From CAYSAD01 sp964428955 (GTDB lineage Bacteria > Patescibacteriota > Saccharimonadia > Saccharimonadales > Saccharimonadaceae), in the NCBI GenBank assembly GCA_964428955.1, contig CAYSAD010000002.1, positions 86,314 through 150,313 of the forward strand: 64,000 bases of DNA, given 5' to 3'. Position numbers and translations under genes: made by a program. Positions 17,033 through 25,768 of the stretch are shown here, piece by piece (the stretch's first letter is position 1; every line of letters begins with the position of its first letter). The notes beneath the pieces were generated by a model that saw only the letters and a list, made by a program, of their open reading frames with translations, made no database searches and was not told where the DNA came from.

Positions 17033-18274
17033 TTATCCTAGTTTAGCAAGCAGCTCATCGCGTGTCAATATATGCGTTTCACCACTTTGACGAGTAGTCA
17101 ATTCGAAGCTATTTGTTTCTAGCAGTCGGTCACTCACCGTCACGCGATACGGAATTCCCATCAGCTCGGCGTCGGCAAATTTTGCGCCCGGTCGCTCATC
17201 ACGATCATCGTACACTACGTCGATACCCCGCGAGGTCAACTCTTCATATAGTGTATCGGCTATTTGTGTACCGTTATCACCAATCGCCACGAGATATACA
17301 CGGAATGGTGCGACATTTTCCGGCCAGACGATACCCTTGTCGTCGCTAAATTTCTCGACGATCACACCCATGACACGAGTAATGCCGATACCGTACGAGC
17401 CCAGATAGACGAACTGTTCTTTGCCTGCGGCATCAGTAAATCGGAAGCTGGTCTCTTCGGACTTCTGGGTACCGAAATTGAAAATATTACCAACTTCGGC
17501 TGTTTTGACCGTTTCGAGCTCATGGCGCTCAATGCCAAGTTCTTGCAGGCTTTCGTCGGTAGCAACTTCCTCATTGATAGCGATGTTCTTAGCCCGGTGC
17601 AATAAGATCGTGTCTTCACCGGCGTCACAAATCGTTTGAAACTCGTGACTGAACTTAGTGAACGCTCCACCGCTAGCAAACGTCACGTAGGTATCGTCAC
17701 CAATTCCCAACCGGTCGTAAATCTTTTTGTAGGCCTCGATTGTCGCCTGATAAAACAACTCGTGTTGCTCGGCGTCAACGCTACACGAATACATGTCTTT
17801 CATAACGAATTCACGACCCCGCATGATGCCGCTTTTAGCCCGCAGTTCATTGCGTAACTTCGTTTGGAACTGGTAAACATTAATCGGTAAATCTTTGTAG
17901 CTTTTCAAGTACTGCTTCATCATTTCAATAATGGCTTCTTCGTGACTCCAACCAAAACCGACTTCCGTGCCATCTTTGAGGTTCGACTTGAACCAGACGT
18001 CGACGGTTTCATCATCCCAACGACCAGTCTCTTCCCAAGTACTCTTTTTTTGCAGACTACTCATAATCAACTCCTGACCACCGATAGCATTCATCTCTTC
18101 ACGAACGATTTGCTTGATATTCTCCAGTACCTTTAAGCCAAGTGGCGTGTAGGCATAGACACCGGCCATGACTTTGTAGACGTAGCCGGCTCGGATGAGC
18201 AGTTGAGCGTTCTTGGCGACTTCGTCGGCCGGAGCGGTTTTACTAGTTCTGGTAAAATTCTGTGAAAGCTTCAT
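17033..18274 (-). CDS. proS: Prolyl-tRNA synthetase, form without editing insertion
   Basis: 413 residues. Class II core motifs TPLGLKVLENIKQIVREEM, the FQTKLRNELRAKSGIMRGREFVMKDMYS region and YGIGITRVMGVI, followed directly by the anticodon-binding domain (VYLVAIGDN). E. coli ProRS has about 570 residues because of a roughly 180-residue INS deacylase domain between motifs 2 and 3; here the gap is short, so mischarged Ala-tRNA-Pro must be cleared in trans or tolerated. SD GGAGG precedes the ATG, which overlaps the CPBP gene's stop codon (TAATG). Confidence 0.94.
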   Translation of the reverse strand: MKLSQNFTRTSKTAPADEVAKNAQLLIRAGYVYKVMAGVYAYTPLGLKVLENIKQIVREEMNAIGGQELIMSSLQKKSTWEETGRWDDETVDVWFKSNLKDGTEVGFGWSHEEAIIEMMKQYLKSYKDLPINVYQFQTKLRNELRAKSGIMRGREFVMKDMYSCSVDAEQHELFYQATIEAYKKIYDRLGIGDDTYVTFASGGAFTKFSHEFQTICDAGEDTILLHRAKNIAINEEVATDESLQELGIERHELETVKTAEVGNIFNFGTQKSEETSFRFTDAAGKEQFVYLGSYGIGITRVMGVIVEKFSDDKGIVWPENVAPFRVYLVAIGDNGTQIADTLYEELTSRGIDVVYDDRDERPGAKFADAELMGIPYRVTVSDRLLETNSFELTTRQSGETHILTRDELLAKLG

Positions 18275-19068
18275 TATCCTCCTAGTGTAGCGAGTGCTAG
18301 CGGATTAATAAAGAGGAAATAAAAAGCGACGGCGTTCTTCAGCATATGTAAGAGCACACCGGCCCAGATACTGCCAGTGACTTCGCGCAGGCTGCAGAGC
18401 ACCAAGCTCAGCGCAAATGTATCAATACCGACATTCCACTGCCCATGTGCCAGACCAAATAATCCGCTCGTAATAAGTATTGCTAGCCATACGGGTCCGT
18501 AACTTCGAAGCTTACCGTACAAATAGCCGCGAAACAGTGTCTCTTCTGCGAGTGGCGCAATAACAACGAGTGTTATAAACGCCAACATATATTGTGTACG
18601 GCCAGTAATGCTATCGAAACCTGTATCTTGTACCTGAGTCGTGTCAATGAACGTTAAATAGTGTGTCAAGACGGCCACCAAGACGCCAGATAGAATCAAA
18701 TACACGACCGCCGCCACTGGTGCGAGCACGATATCCATCCAACTTGGCAATCTGTCCAAACCTAGTTGTTTCAAACTGGGCCGGTTTTTATTTTTGCGAA
18801 GCAAATACGGCACACCGATGACAATCAGTAGCGTCAGACCGTAAGCTGCTGCCGCGACAATGGTATTTAAGGCGGCGCTTTTTATATTGATGACAACTCC
18901 AGTCTGCTCAACGACCCATAGTACCGCTACGACGATAATTTGGGCGGCGATAAAGCTGACCGCCACCCAAAGTGGCAAGCCAAGTATCATGCTGATACGT
19001 AAACGGCGACGTACTGTTGCTTTAGCAGTCGTTGGTGGATTACCGCGCTTAGACGATTTTACTGACAT
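18274..19068 (-). CDS. CPBP (CAAX/Abi) family intramembrane metalloprotease
   Basis: 264 residues with seven or eight membrane segments. The three CPBP motifs are visible: EETLFRGYLYG (EExxxR), FGLAHGQWN (FxxxH) and HMLKNAVAF (HxxxN). It overlaps rseP by 20 nt and proS by 1 nt, placing an intramembrane protease inside the rseP-proS operon. The substrate is unknown; bacterial homologues process prenylated or immunity peptides. Confidence 0.87.
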   Translation of the reverse strand: MSVKSSKRGNPPTTAKATVRRRLRISMILGLPLWVAVSFIAAQIIVVAVLWVVEQTGVVINIKSAALNTIVAAAAYGLTLLIVIGVPYLLRKNKNRPSLKQLGLDRLPSWMDIVLAPVAAVVYLILSGVLVAVLTHYLTFIDTTQVQDTGFDSITGRTQYMLAFITLVVIAPLAEETLFRGYLYGKLRSYGPVWLAILITSGLFGLAHGQWNVGIDTFALSLVLCSLREVTGSIWAGVLLHMLKNAVAFYFLFINPLALATLGG

Positions 19069-20200
19069 CTGCCACCGTTACCAAAACGACTAAGATCATT
19101 AAAATCATGAAACTAATGCCAACGATCTTTTCTTCTTTTTCTTTGGTCAGTTCTTTACGGCGAATCCGGAAGAGCATCATCAAGAACCAACGGCCACCGT
19201 CAAGTGCCGGAATCGGCAAGACGTTCATGACAGCAAGGGTTAATGAAATGACTGCTGTGAGAAATGTCAGTTGTGTCAAACCGGCATCGCGAGCCGATGG
19301 GAAAATGACGCCCAGAATACCGATTGGCCCAGCCACGCTGTTACTAGCCGTATCGATTTTTTCATTACCAACGTCGCGGGTATGGCTATCGGGACTGAGC
19401 TTCTGAATCAAACCGGTTGTGAGGTTCGCCAATAAATCGCCTAGGCCTTGCAGCGTCACCCAAGTGAATTGACCGGTCGTTACCACACCGACCAGCGGGG
19501 CTGACCAAGTCGATTTCGTTCGCTGTTGCTGGCCCAGTGATGCTCCGAAATTGGCCTTATCATTATCCCGCAACGTGACAGTCTTTTCACTTGTCTTGCC
19601 GTCGCGCTGATAGGTAATAGCGACGGTCTGACCTCTATATTTTGTCGTGTAGTCTATGAGTTGTTTGCTCGAGTCAATCTTCATCCCATTGAACGTTTCA
19701 ATTTTATCGTAAGACTTGAAGCCTGCTTGCTTGGCCGGATAGCCATCAACAAGGTTAAGTAGTTCGACCGGCTCGGTCACGAGCTTAGTGTCGTTTGCCA
19801 CACTGAACTGATTATCAACAATCTTCGGTAAGCCGGTAACGGCTAAGATACTTAGCAGAATCGCTGCCACCAACCAATTAATGGCCACACCGGCGAACAA
19901 TATCTTGGTTTTCACCCAGAAACTGGCCGCACCGTAGTCGCCCTTTTTATTGGCCGAATCATTCTCGCCCTGTAATTTGACAAAACCACCAAGCGGCAGC
20001 CAGTTGAGCGTGAACAGAACGTTTTTACCGAGGATACTCTTCTTCAGCTTCTTGCCCCAGCCTTTCGGTGGGAAACCAACACCGAACTCTTCCACTACGA
20101 CACCGTTGCGACGAGCGACGATACCGTGACCGAGTTCGTGTACCACCACAAGCAAGACTAGTATCAACAGCCCAATAATAATTCCCAGTAATAAGTCCAT
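19049..20200 (-). CDS. rseP: RseP/SpoIVFB-type site-2 protease (M50)
   Basis: 383 residues: zinc motif HELGH in TM1 (VVVHELGHGIVARRNG), FGVGFPPKGWG, one PDZ domain in the middle (about 120-200), and the third zinc ligand motif VLPIPALDGGRW near the C-terminus. Acts in regulated intramembrane proteolysis. It abuts uppS with no gap; SD GGAGG lies in the last codons of uppS. Confidence 0.92.
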   Translation of the reverse strand: MDLLLGIIIGLLILVLLVVVHELGHGIVARRNGVVVEEFGVGFPPKGWGKKLKKSILGKNVLFTLNWLPLGGFVKLQGENDSANKKGDYGAASFWVKTKILFAGVAINWLVAAILLSILAVTGLPKIVDNQFSVANDTKLVTEPVELLNLVDGYPAKQAGFKSYDKIETFNGMKIDSSKQLIDYTTKYRGQTVAITYQRDGKTSEKTVTLRDNDKANFGASLGQQQRTKSTWSAPLVGVVTTGQFTWVTLQGLGDLLANLTTGLIQKLSPDSHTRDVGNEKIDTASNSVAGPIGILGVIFPSARDAGLTQLTFLTAVISLTLAVMNVLPIPALDGGRWFLMMLFRIRRKELTKEKEEKIVGISFMILMILVVLVTVADVSKIV

Positions 20201-20896
20201 CTAGCCTCCGAATCGCCTATGACGTTTTGCGTATGTCTGTAGTATATCGGTGACGTCGTCTTTTGTCATCTCTGGCCAAAATTTATCTACGAACATAAGT
20301 TCGCTGTAGGCGGCTCGCCATAACATGAAATCACTGAGTCGCAACTCACCGCTCGTACGAACGATTAGGTCGCATGGTGGTACTTCAGGATGATCCAGCG
20401 CGCCAGCAAACGACTCAAGGGTGATATCGGCTGAACTCTTTTGTTGTTCAATCAGGCGCTGCGTCGCTCGGACGATTTCTTCCTGACCTCCGTAGTTAAA
20501 GCACATCACCAGTGTGGCGCGAGTGCTATTTGCCGATAGGGCCTCGGCTTTGTCCATCATTTCACAAATGTCGTCAGGCAGATGCTCGCGACTACCGAGC
20601 ACGACTAACTTGAAACCTTCTTTGACCAACTGCTTGATATCACTTTTGAACAGCCGGCGAATCAGGCGCATGATGCCGCGTACCTCATCTTCAGCTCGGC
20701 TCCAGTTCTGAGTTGAAAAGGTATAGAACGAAATATATTTAACGCCACCATCAGCCGTCGCTTCGATAACATCTTTGAGTGCATTATAGCCAGCCAAGTG
20801 ACCCTCATAGGTCGGTAGGCCGTGCTTCTTGGCCCAGCGTCGATTACCGTCAAGGATATAGCCGACGTGTGCCGGTACGAGATCAGATTTAGTCAT
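20201..20896 (-). CDS. uppS: Undecaprenyl diphosphate synthase (isoprenyl transferase)
   Basis: 231 residues. Substrate-binding signature ILDGNRRWAKKHG (catalytic Asp), then YTFSTQNWSRAEDEV and the C-terminal DLIVRTSGELRLSDFMLW. It makes the C55 lipid carrier for peptidoglycan and glycans. It is translationally coupled to frr (TAATG overlap) and followed by rseP, the common frr-uppS-rseP-proS order minus cdsA and dxr. The absence of cdsA is notable but the gene may lie elsewhere. Confidence 0.95.
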   Translation of the reverse strand: MTKSDLVPAHVGYILDGNRRWAKKHGLPTYEGHLAGYNALKDVIEATADGGVKYISFYTFSTQNWSRAEDEVRGIMRLIRRLFKSDIKQLVKEGFKLVVLGSREHLPDDICEMMDKAEALSANSTRATLVMCFNYGGQEEIVRATQRLIEQQKSSADITLESFAGALDHPEVPPCDLIVRTSGELRLSDFMLWRAAYSELMFVDKFWPEMTKDDVTDILQTYAKRHRRFGG

Positions 20897-21450
20897 TAGA
20901 TTGTTAAGATGTCTTTCTCTTTGGCTTTAAAGACGGTTTCGACTTTTTCGTTGTAGTCGCCAGTCAATCGATCAAACTCTTTTTCAACCGCCCGAATATC
21001 ATCTTCAGATAATTCCTTGGCTTCTTTCTTGCGCTTAGCATCTTTCAGACCATCCTGACGAATATTCCTGAGTGCAATGCGGGCTTCTTCTACTTTTTCA
21101 CCCGTTTGCTTCACTAGTTGTCGACGTCTCTCCTCCGTTAATGGAGGCACCGGTACGCGCACCACCCGGCCGTCGTCGCTTGGATTAAAACCGAGGCTCT
21201 GATCATCACGAATAGCGGTGACGATCGCCGTGATCGTACCTGGATCGAATGGCGTCACCAATAACATTTGTGGCTCCGGGGCAGTAATATTAGCCGCCTG
21301 GTTAAGTGGCATCTTCGTGCCGTAGGCTTCTACTTGTACACTGTCGAGCATTGCCGGATGTGACCGGCCAGTCCGAACTTTCCTGAGTTCATCTTCGAAA
21401 TGCTCCAGCGCGCTGGCCATTCTTAGTTCGTATGCGTCAGTATCAAACAT
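20896..21450 (-). CDS. frr: Ribosome recycling factor
   Basis: 184 residues with an RRF core: VRTGRSHPAMLDSVQVEAYG, PLNQAANIT, LLVTPFDPGTI, VRVPVPPLTEERRRQLVK. Splits post-termination 70S with EF-G. Complete length. It has its own extended -10 just downstream of the tsf terminator. Confidence 0.96.
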   Translation of the reverse strand: MFDTDAYELRMASALEHFEDELRKVRTGRSHPAMLDSVQVEAYGTKMPLNQAANITAPEPQMLLVTPFDPGTITAIVTAIRDDQSLGFNPSDDGRVVRVPVPPLTEERRRQLVKQTGEKVEEARIALRNIRQDGLKDAKRKKEAKELSEDDIRAVEKEFDRLTGDYNEKVETVFKAKEKDILTI

Positions 21451-21471
21451 GGGTTCTCGCTTTCTGCACCT

Positions 21472-21509
21472 AGTATATCAAAAGAGTCGTCACAGTGGAC
21501 GACTCTTTT
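21472..21509 (-). terminator. tsf terminator overlapping the frr promoter
   Basis: A perfect 12-bp stem (21480-21491 with 21498-21509, 6-nt loop) lies after tsf in the minus direction. Its 3' arm ends CTCTTTT and runs straight into TGA + TATACT (21480-21472), an extended -10 for frr. One base pair of the hairpin is shared with the promoter. Confidence 0.8.
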
Positions 21510-21529
21510 AATGCGAGCAAGATCTGCCT

Positions 21530-22126
21530 CTATTCGCTGACACCCAGTTCAATCCGTTTGAACTGACCGACGACGATGTTTTCGCCGAGTTTAGCGATCG
21601 CTTCCTTGATATGCTGTTCGACGGTTTTTGAATCGTCGAGAATATAGGTTTGGCTGGTGAGTACCTTTTCTGCAAAGTGCTTCTTCACCTGACCGTCGAC
21701 GATTTTATCGACCATCTCGACTGGTTTAGCCTTTAACGCATCACCTTCTTTCGCCTCGGTCTTGAACTTCTCAATATCCTCAGTTGGAATCTGCGCTTCA
21801 GACGTATATACCGGACTCATTGCCGCGACTTGCATAGCAATTTCATGGGCTAACTGTTTGAATTCGTCAAGTTTTGCCACGAATTCAGTCTCACAGTTGA
21901 GTTCCAGTACCACGCCGATCCGACCATCGTGTACGTAGCTGTCAATCACACCAGCTCGAGCTTCGCGATCGCCTTTTTTCTCAGCCTTCGTCAGCCCTTT
22001 TTTACGCATCGCTTCAAGTGCTTTGTCAAAATCACCCTCAGCTTCTACTAGAGCGACTTTGGCATCGGTTAACCCAACACCAGTCAGTTCTTTCAGTTTA
22101 CGAATATCGTCAATTGACACGCCCAT
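21530..22126 (-). CDS. tsf: Elongation factor Ts
   Basis: 198 residues: N-terminal UBA-like domain (IRKLKELTGVGLTDAKVALVEAEGD), core with GVVLELNCETEFVAKLDEF and a C-terminal part ending GENIVVGQFKRIELG. It is the EF-Tu nucleotide exchange factor. One core subdomain is shorter than in E. coli (283 aa), as in several other phyla. Follows rpsB by 2 nt. Confidence 0.95.
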   Translation of the reverse strand: MGVSIDDIRKLKELTGVGLTDAKVALVEAEGDFDKALEAMRKKGLTKAEKKGDREARAGVIDSYVHDGRIGVVLELNCETEFVAKLDEFKQLAHEIAMQVAAMSPVYTSEAQIPTEDIEKFKTEAKEGDALKAKPVEMVDKIVDGQVKKHFAEKVLTSQTYILDDSKTVEQHIKEAIAKLGENIVVGQFKRIELGVSE

Positions 22127-22128
22127 GG

Positions 22129-22830
22129 TTATTTTGCCTCCTTGGCCGGCTTTGCTTCAGCTACGGCTGCGGTGAAATAATCGAGCAATAGGCTTAAACC
22201 TTTGATTGCGTCGTCGTTGCCAGGAATCACGTAGTCAATACCGGTCGGATCGGCGTTGGTATCGACAACCGCGACAACTGGAATACCAAGTGTCTTGGCT
22301 TCTTTAACGGCGTTAGCATCGCTCAAGATGTCAAGCACGATGATTGCGCCCGGATTGCCGTTCAGGCCTTTGATACCACCGTATTTCGTGTTTAGATCGT
22401 CGATTTCTTCTTGAAAACGCTGAACTTCTAGTTTGTTGTAGCGTTTTTCAAGATCACCACTGTCCATTCGCGTCTCAAGGTCACGTAGCTTTTTCATCTG
22501 TTGGTTCATCGTGCTGACGTTTGTCAGCATTCCACCAACCCATCGTTCAGTTACGTACGACTGGTTTACTTTCTCAGCCGCCGCTTTGACGATGTCTTTG
22601 GCTTGCTTTTTGGTACCGACAAACAGTACTTGTTTGCCGCTGGAAACCACCTTGGTGATGAACGGTAACGCCGCATCTAGACCTTCGACTGTTTTCACCA
22701 AGTCGATGATATGACTTTCTTGGCGTTTACTATGAATGTATGGCGCCATTTTCGGGTGCCAACGACTCGTTTTGTGTCCGAAATGAACACCAGCTTCGAG
22801 CAGCGCTTTAATATCGACAGTTACTGCCAT
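22129..22830 (-). CDS. rpsB: 30S ribosomal protein uS2
   Basis: 233 residues from ATG 22830: LLEAGVHFGHKTSRWHPKM, IIDLVKTVEGL, GGMLTN, and VVDTNADPTGIDYVIPGNDDA. An SD (AAGGAG) nine nt upstream selects this ATG over the GTG extension to 22854. Standard rpsB-tsf operon. Confidence 0.97.
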   Translation of the reverse strand: MAVTVDIKALLEAGVHFGHKTSRWHPKMAPYIHSKRQESHIIDLVKTVEGLDAALPFITKVVSSGKQVLFVGTKKQAKDIVKAAAEKVNQSYVTERWVGGMLTNVSTMNQQMKKLRDLETRMDSGDLEKRYNKLEVQRFQEEIDDLNTKYGGIKGLNGNPGAIIVLDILSDANAVKEAKTLGIPVVAVVDTNADPTGIDYVIPGNDDAIKGLSLLLDYFTAAVAEAKPAKEAK

Positions 22831-22915
22831 AATGTTGAACTCCTTGTTCCTCACCGTTCGCCCTGAGAATCCAGGAGTATGCGAGCGGTTGTGTCGTTAA
22901 TATTGTTACCTCGCT

Positions 22916-22966
22916 ATTTTAACGTATAATTACCCCTTTGACAAGAGCGGCAAAGTTCGGTACAAT
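22916..22966. promoter_or_regulatory. Divergent rpsB/rpmE promoters with overlapping -35 boxes
   Basis: Minus strand (rpsB): TTGTCA (22944-22939), 17 nt, TAAAAT (22921-22916). Plus strand (rpmE): TTGACA (22938-22943), 17 nt, TACAAT (22961-22966), then 9 nt to the rpmE ATG. The two -35 hexamers share five base pairs, so the two ribosomal protein transcripts compete for the same DNA. Confidence 0.8.
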
Positions 22967-22975
22967 TGTCAGGTT

Positions 22976-23302
22976 ATGAAAAGCAGTATCCACCCCACAA
23001 CTTACCGTCCAGTCGTATTTAGCGACGATGTGGCGGGGTTCGCGTTCCTCACTCAGAGTACCGCCGACACCAACGACACCATCAAATGGGAAGACGGCAA
23101 CGAATATCCACTTATAAAGGTGCATATCAGTTCAGCTTCTCATCCGTTCTTCACCGGTGAGGAAAAGATCATCGACACCGAAGGTCGTGTCGATCGCTTC
23201 AAGGCCCGTGAAGCTGCGGCTGAAGCCCGTAAAGAAGCGCTAGCCAGCAAGGCCAAAAAAGTGGCTGCCCAAAAAGCCAAAAAAGCCGACGCTGATAAAT
23301 AG
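22976..23302 (+). CDS. rpmE2: 50S ribosomal protein bL31, type B, with C-terminal extension
   Basis: 108 residues. Starts [22 protein letters not shown] and has HPFFTGEEK plus DTEGRVDRF, all bL31. No CxxC zinc ligands, so type B. The last ~35 residues (after about 75) form an Ala/Lys-rich helix that ordinary bL31 (about 80-90 aa) lacks. Start nearly leaderless: TACAAT is 9 nt before ATG. Confidence 0.93.
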   Translation: MKSSIHPTTYRPVVFSDDVAGFAFLTQSTADTNDTIKWEDGNEYPLIKVHISSASHPFFTGEEKIIDTEGRVDRFKAREAAAEARKEALASKAKKVAAQKAKKADADK

Positions 23303-23315
23303 CGTCCTTGGCAAC

Positions 23316-23345
23316 AAAGGGACTGTCTAAATGCAGTCTCTTTTT
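23316..23345 (+). terminator. Terminator after rpmE
   Basis: Stem AGGGACTG (23318-23325) with CAGTCTCT (23334-23341), loop TCTAAATG, one G-U pair, followed by TTTTT. It sits 15 nt after the rpmE stop and just ahead of prfA. Confidence 0.75.
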
Positions 23346-23365
23346 ATATGATAAGAACAGTTACT

Positions 23366-24433
23366 ATGAAAATTAACCTCGATCTTGAAGAACTGAACCT
23401 AGAGAAAGCAGCTTTAGCTGGTTTCTTAGCCTCGCCTGACGCCTACAACGATCCGGCGTTCAGTGCTAAGAACAAACGCTTTAGTGAACTTGAGGGAATC
23501 ATTGAAAAAGTGGCTCTACGCGATACGTTGGAACGACGGCTCGAAGAAGCTAAGACACTGGCGAGCGGCAGCGACGAGTTGGCTGAGCTAGCGAAAGACG
23601 AAGCGGCCGAGACCCTAGATAAGCTCGCCAGTCTTGAAGAAGAATTGTTTATTATGTTAGCACCAAAAGATCCCAACGATGCGAAGAATGTCATCATCGA
23701 GATTCGGGCCGGTGCTGGCGGCGACGAAGCGTCACTGTTCGCGGCTGAACTCTACCGTATGTATCTGCGCTGGTGCGAAGCGCACGGACTCAAGACCGAG
23801 ATTCTCAACGAAAGCGCCAATGATACCGGTGGTTATAAAGAAGTTATTTTCACCGTTAAAGGTGATGCTCCCTACTCCCAGCTAAAATTCGAATCTGGCG
23901 TCCACCGCGTGCAGCGCGTACCAGCTACCGAAAGCCAGGGACGCATCCATACCAGTACCGTGACGGTAGCGGTATTGCCCGAGGCTGAGGAAACGGACAT
24001 TGAAATCAACCCCGGTGATCTACGGATCGACATTTACCGGGCGTCTGGCCATGGTGGCCAGAGCGTTAACACCACCGATTCGGCCGTGCGTATTACTCAC
24101 CTACCATCCGGTCTGGTCGTGACTAACCAAGACGAAAAATCGCAGCTGAAAAATAAAGAAAAAGCCATGAGCGTCCTCCGTTCACGACTTTTACAGCAAA
24201 AAATCGATGAAGAACAAGCCAAACAGACCGCCGAGCGCCGCGGTCTGATCGGTTCAGGCGACCGCAGCGAAAAAATTCGCACCTATAACTTCCCCCAAGA
24301 CCGCATTACCGATCACCGAATCGGTTATTCACGCAGTGGTATCCCCCAGGCTATGAACGGGGACATTGACGATCTAATCGAGAAATTACAAGCTTACGAG
24401 CGCGAGCTCACAGCCCAAGGCGCTTTGTCGTAA
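23366..24433 (+). CDS. prfA: Peptide chain release factor 1
   Basis: 355 residues. GGQ loop in [18 protein letters not shown]; discriminator PAT ([17 protein letters not shown]) marks RF1 (UAG/UAA). Start is uncertain: ATG 23366 and ATG 23348 are in frame with no clear SD; TATGAT at 23346-23351 favours 23366 as a short-leader start. prmC, the GGQ methylase, lies downstream but is separated by one opposite-strand gene. Confidence 0.95.
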   Translation: MKINLDLEELNLEKAALAGFLASPDAYNDPAFSAKNKRFSELEGIIEKVALRDTLERRLEEAKTLASGSDELAELAKDEAAETLDKLASLEEELFIMLAPKDPNDAKNVIIEIRAGAGGDEASLFAAELYRMYLRWCEAHGLKTEILNESANDTGGYKEVIFTVKGDAPYSQLKFESGVHRVQRVPATESQGRIHTSTVTVAVLPEAEETDIEINPGDLRIDIYRASGHGGQSVNTTDSAVRITHLPSGLVVTNQDEKSQLKNKEKAMSVLRSRLLQQKIDEEQAKQTAERRGLIGSGDRSEKIRTYNFPQDRITDHRIGYSRSGIPQAMNGDIDDLIEKLQAYERELTAQGALS

Positions 24434-24440
24434 GCTAAAG

Positions 24441-24854
24441 TTACTTCTCTTGATTAACGGGATCGGCTTCTACTTTGTAGTTTCCAAATCCATTCTTGAG
24501 TACTGTTACTTCAATCGACGTACCAGGTTGAACTGTGTCCTTGCCCGTACGAATCGTAATCTCGTGGCCGACCTCCTGACCCTCAGCCACTATTCCTGGA
24601 ATGTCATTCAAGTTAAAACCGTGCTCTTTCGCCATGTCTTCTACCGCCTCGGTAACCGCGCCGATTGGCGTATCATTCTGTCCAATCGAAGTTTGTTCGT
24701 GATCAATTTCGTGGTACTCAGATTTCTCATGCAGTTTATTACCGGCATAACCACCTGCCGCAAGTGACAAAGCAAGCACCGGAAGAAAACGGTGAGTCAA
24801 CTTTTGTCTTCGGCTAAGTTCTGATTTCGATTGTTTATTTTCGTGATCTTTCAT
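24441..24854 (-). CDS. Hypothetical membrane-anchored protein, 137 aa
   Basis: A basic N-terminus (residues 1-22) precedes one membrane segment (about 23-40, FLPVLALSLAAGGYAG), then a soluble acidic domain facing outward by the positive-inside rule. The C-terminal ~40 residues (HEITIRTGKDTVQPGTSIEVTVL) look beta-rich. TATGAT lies 11 nt before ATG. It interrupts prfA-prmC on the opposite strand. No family recognised. Confidence 0.7.
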   Translation of the reverse strand: MKDHENKQSKSELSRRQKLTHRFLPVLALSLAAGGYAGNKLHEKSEYHEIDHEQTSIGQNDTPIGAVTEAVEDMAKEHGFNLNDIPGIVAEGQEVGHEITIRTGKDTVQPGTSIEVTVLKNGFGNYKVEADPVNQEK

Positions 24855-24923
24855 TGCTCTAATTTATCATACTTATGGCTATTTGTCAATTATATGCACT
24901 TGTTTGCTAAAACATAACAGAGG

Positions 24924-24932
24924 TGAGATAAT
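24924..24932 (+). promoter_or_regulatory. Extended -10 promoter of prmC
   Basis: TGA + GATAAT ending 6 nt before the prmC ATG. It decides the start and predicts a leaderless mRNA. Confidence 0.5.
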
Positions 24933-24938
24933 GACAGC

Positions 24939-25763
24939 ATGCAACTACATGAATGGGTTGAGTACGCCGCAAATAATCTCGTTAGCGCTGGAATCGACAC
25001 CGCCAAGCTCGATGCCGAGCTTATCTTATCGCATACGCTCCGAAAACCGCGCACCTGGCTACATATGTACCGCGACGAACCGCTCAGCCTGCGTATGCAG
25101 GAAATCGCGAACGCGCGGCTGCGGCTGCGGCTAGAGCGCGTACCGCTGGCTTATATCATCGGTCACAAAGAATTTTACGGCCGCCGTTTCAAAGTTCGCC
25201 CTGGCGTACTGATTCCCCGGCCGGAATCCGAAGCGATAATCGAACTGCTCAAAGCCAGTTTGCCGGCGACAACTTCGCTACTACCAGCCAGTACACAGTT
25301 GGTTGATGTCGGTACAGGCAGCGGTGCACTCGGTATAACCACCAAACTACTGTTTCCCGAACTAAAAGTCAGCTTGATCGATACTTCAAAAGCAGCTCTG
25401 AAAATCGCCAAAGAAAATGCGGCGACTCTGCATGCCGATGTGAAAATACTAAAAAGCGACCTATTAGCGGACTACCCATTCGAGGCTGGTATTATATTAG
25501 CTAATCTACCCTATGTCGATGAAAGCTGGCAGCGTTCGCCCGAAACTGACCATGAACCCCCTCAAGCACTCTTTGCGGGCCGTGGTGGTGTAAGTTTAAT
25601 TTTCGAACTGCTCGGCCAAACCGAATCTCGGCTCAAGGTAGGTGGACTACTTATCTTAGAGGCCGATCCGGTTCAACATAGCACCATCATCGCCAAAGCC
25701 AAAACGCACGGTTTAGCGCACCAGAAAACCGACGGCTACGCCCTGCTCTTCAAGAAAGACTAA
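24939..25763 (+). CDS. prmC: Release factor glutamine N5-methyltransferase
   Basis: 274 residues: helical N-terminal domain (about 1-75), then a SAM methyltransferase domain with VDVGTGSGALGI (motif I) and the catalytic NLPYV (about residues 188-192). Methylates the Gln of the GGQ motif in RF1 and RF2, both encoded here. ATG is 6 nt after GATAAT (extended by TGA); a longer frame from 24883 is a shadow. Confidence 0.94.
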   Translation: MQLHEWVEYAANNLVSAGIDTAKLDAELILSHTLRKPRTWLHMYRDEPLSLRMQEIANARLRLRLERVPLAYIIGHKEFYGRRFKVRPGVLIPRPESEAIIELLKASLPATTSLLPASTQLVDVGTGSGALGITTKLLFPELKVSLIDTSKAALKIAKENAATLHADVKILKSDLLADYPFEAGIILANLPYVDESWQRSPETDHEPPQALFAGRGGVSLIFELLGQTESRLKVGGLLILEADPVQHSTIIAKAKTHGLAHQKTDGYALLFKKD

Positions 25764-25768
25764 AAGCT

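Noticed and set aside
21480..21509. Operator for frr
   Set aside because: Position after tsf and a CTCTTTT tail fit a terminator better.
24883..25134. 83-aa frame overlapping prmC
   Set aside because: Different frame inside prmC; prmC motifs are conserved.
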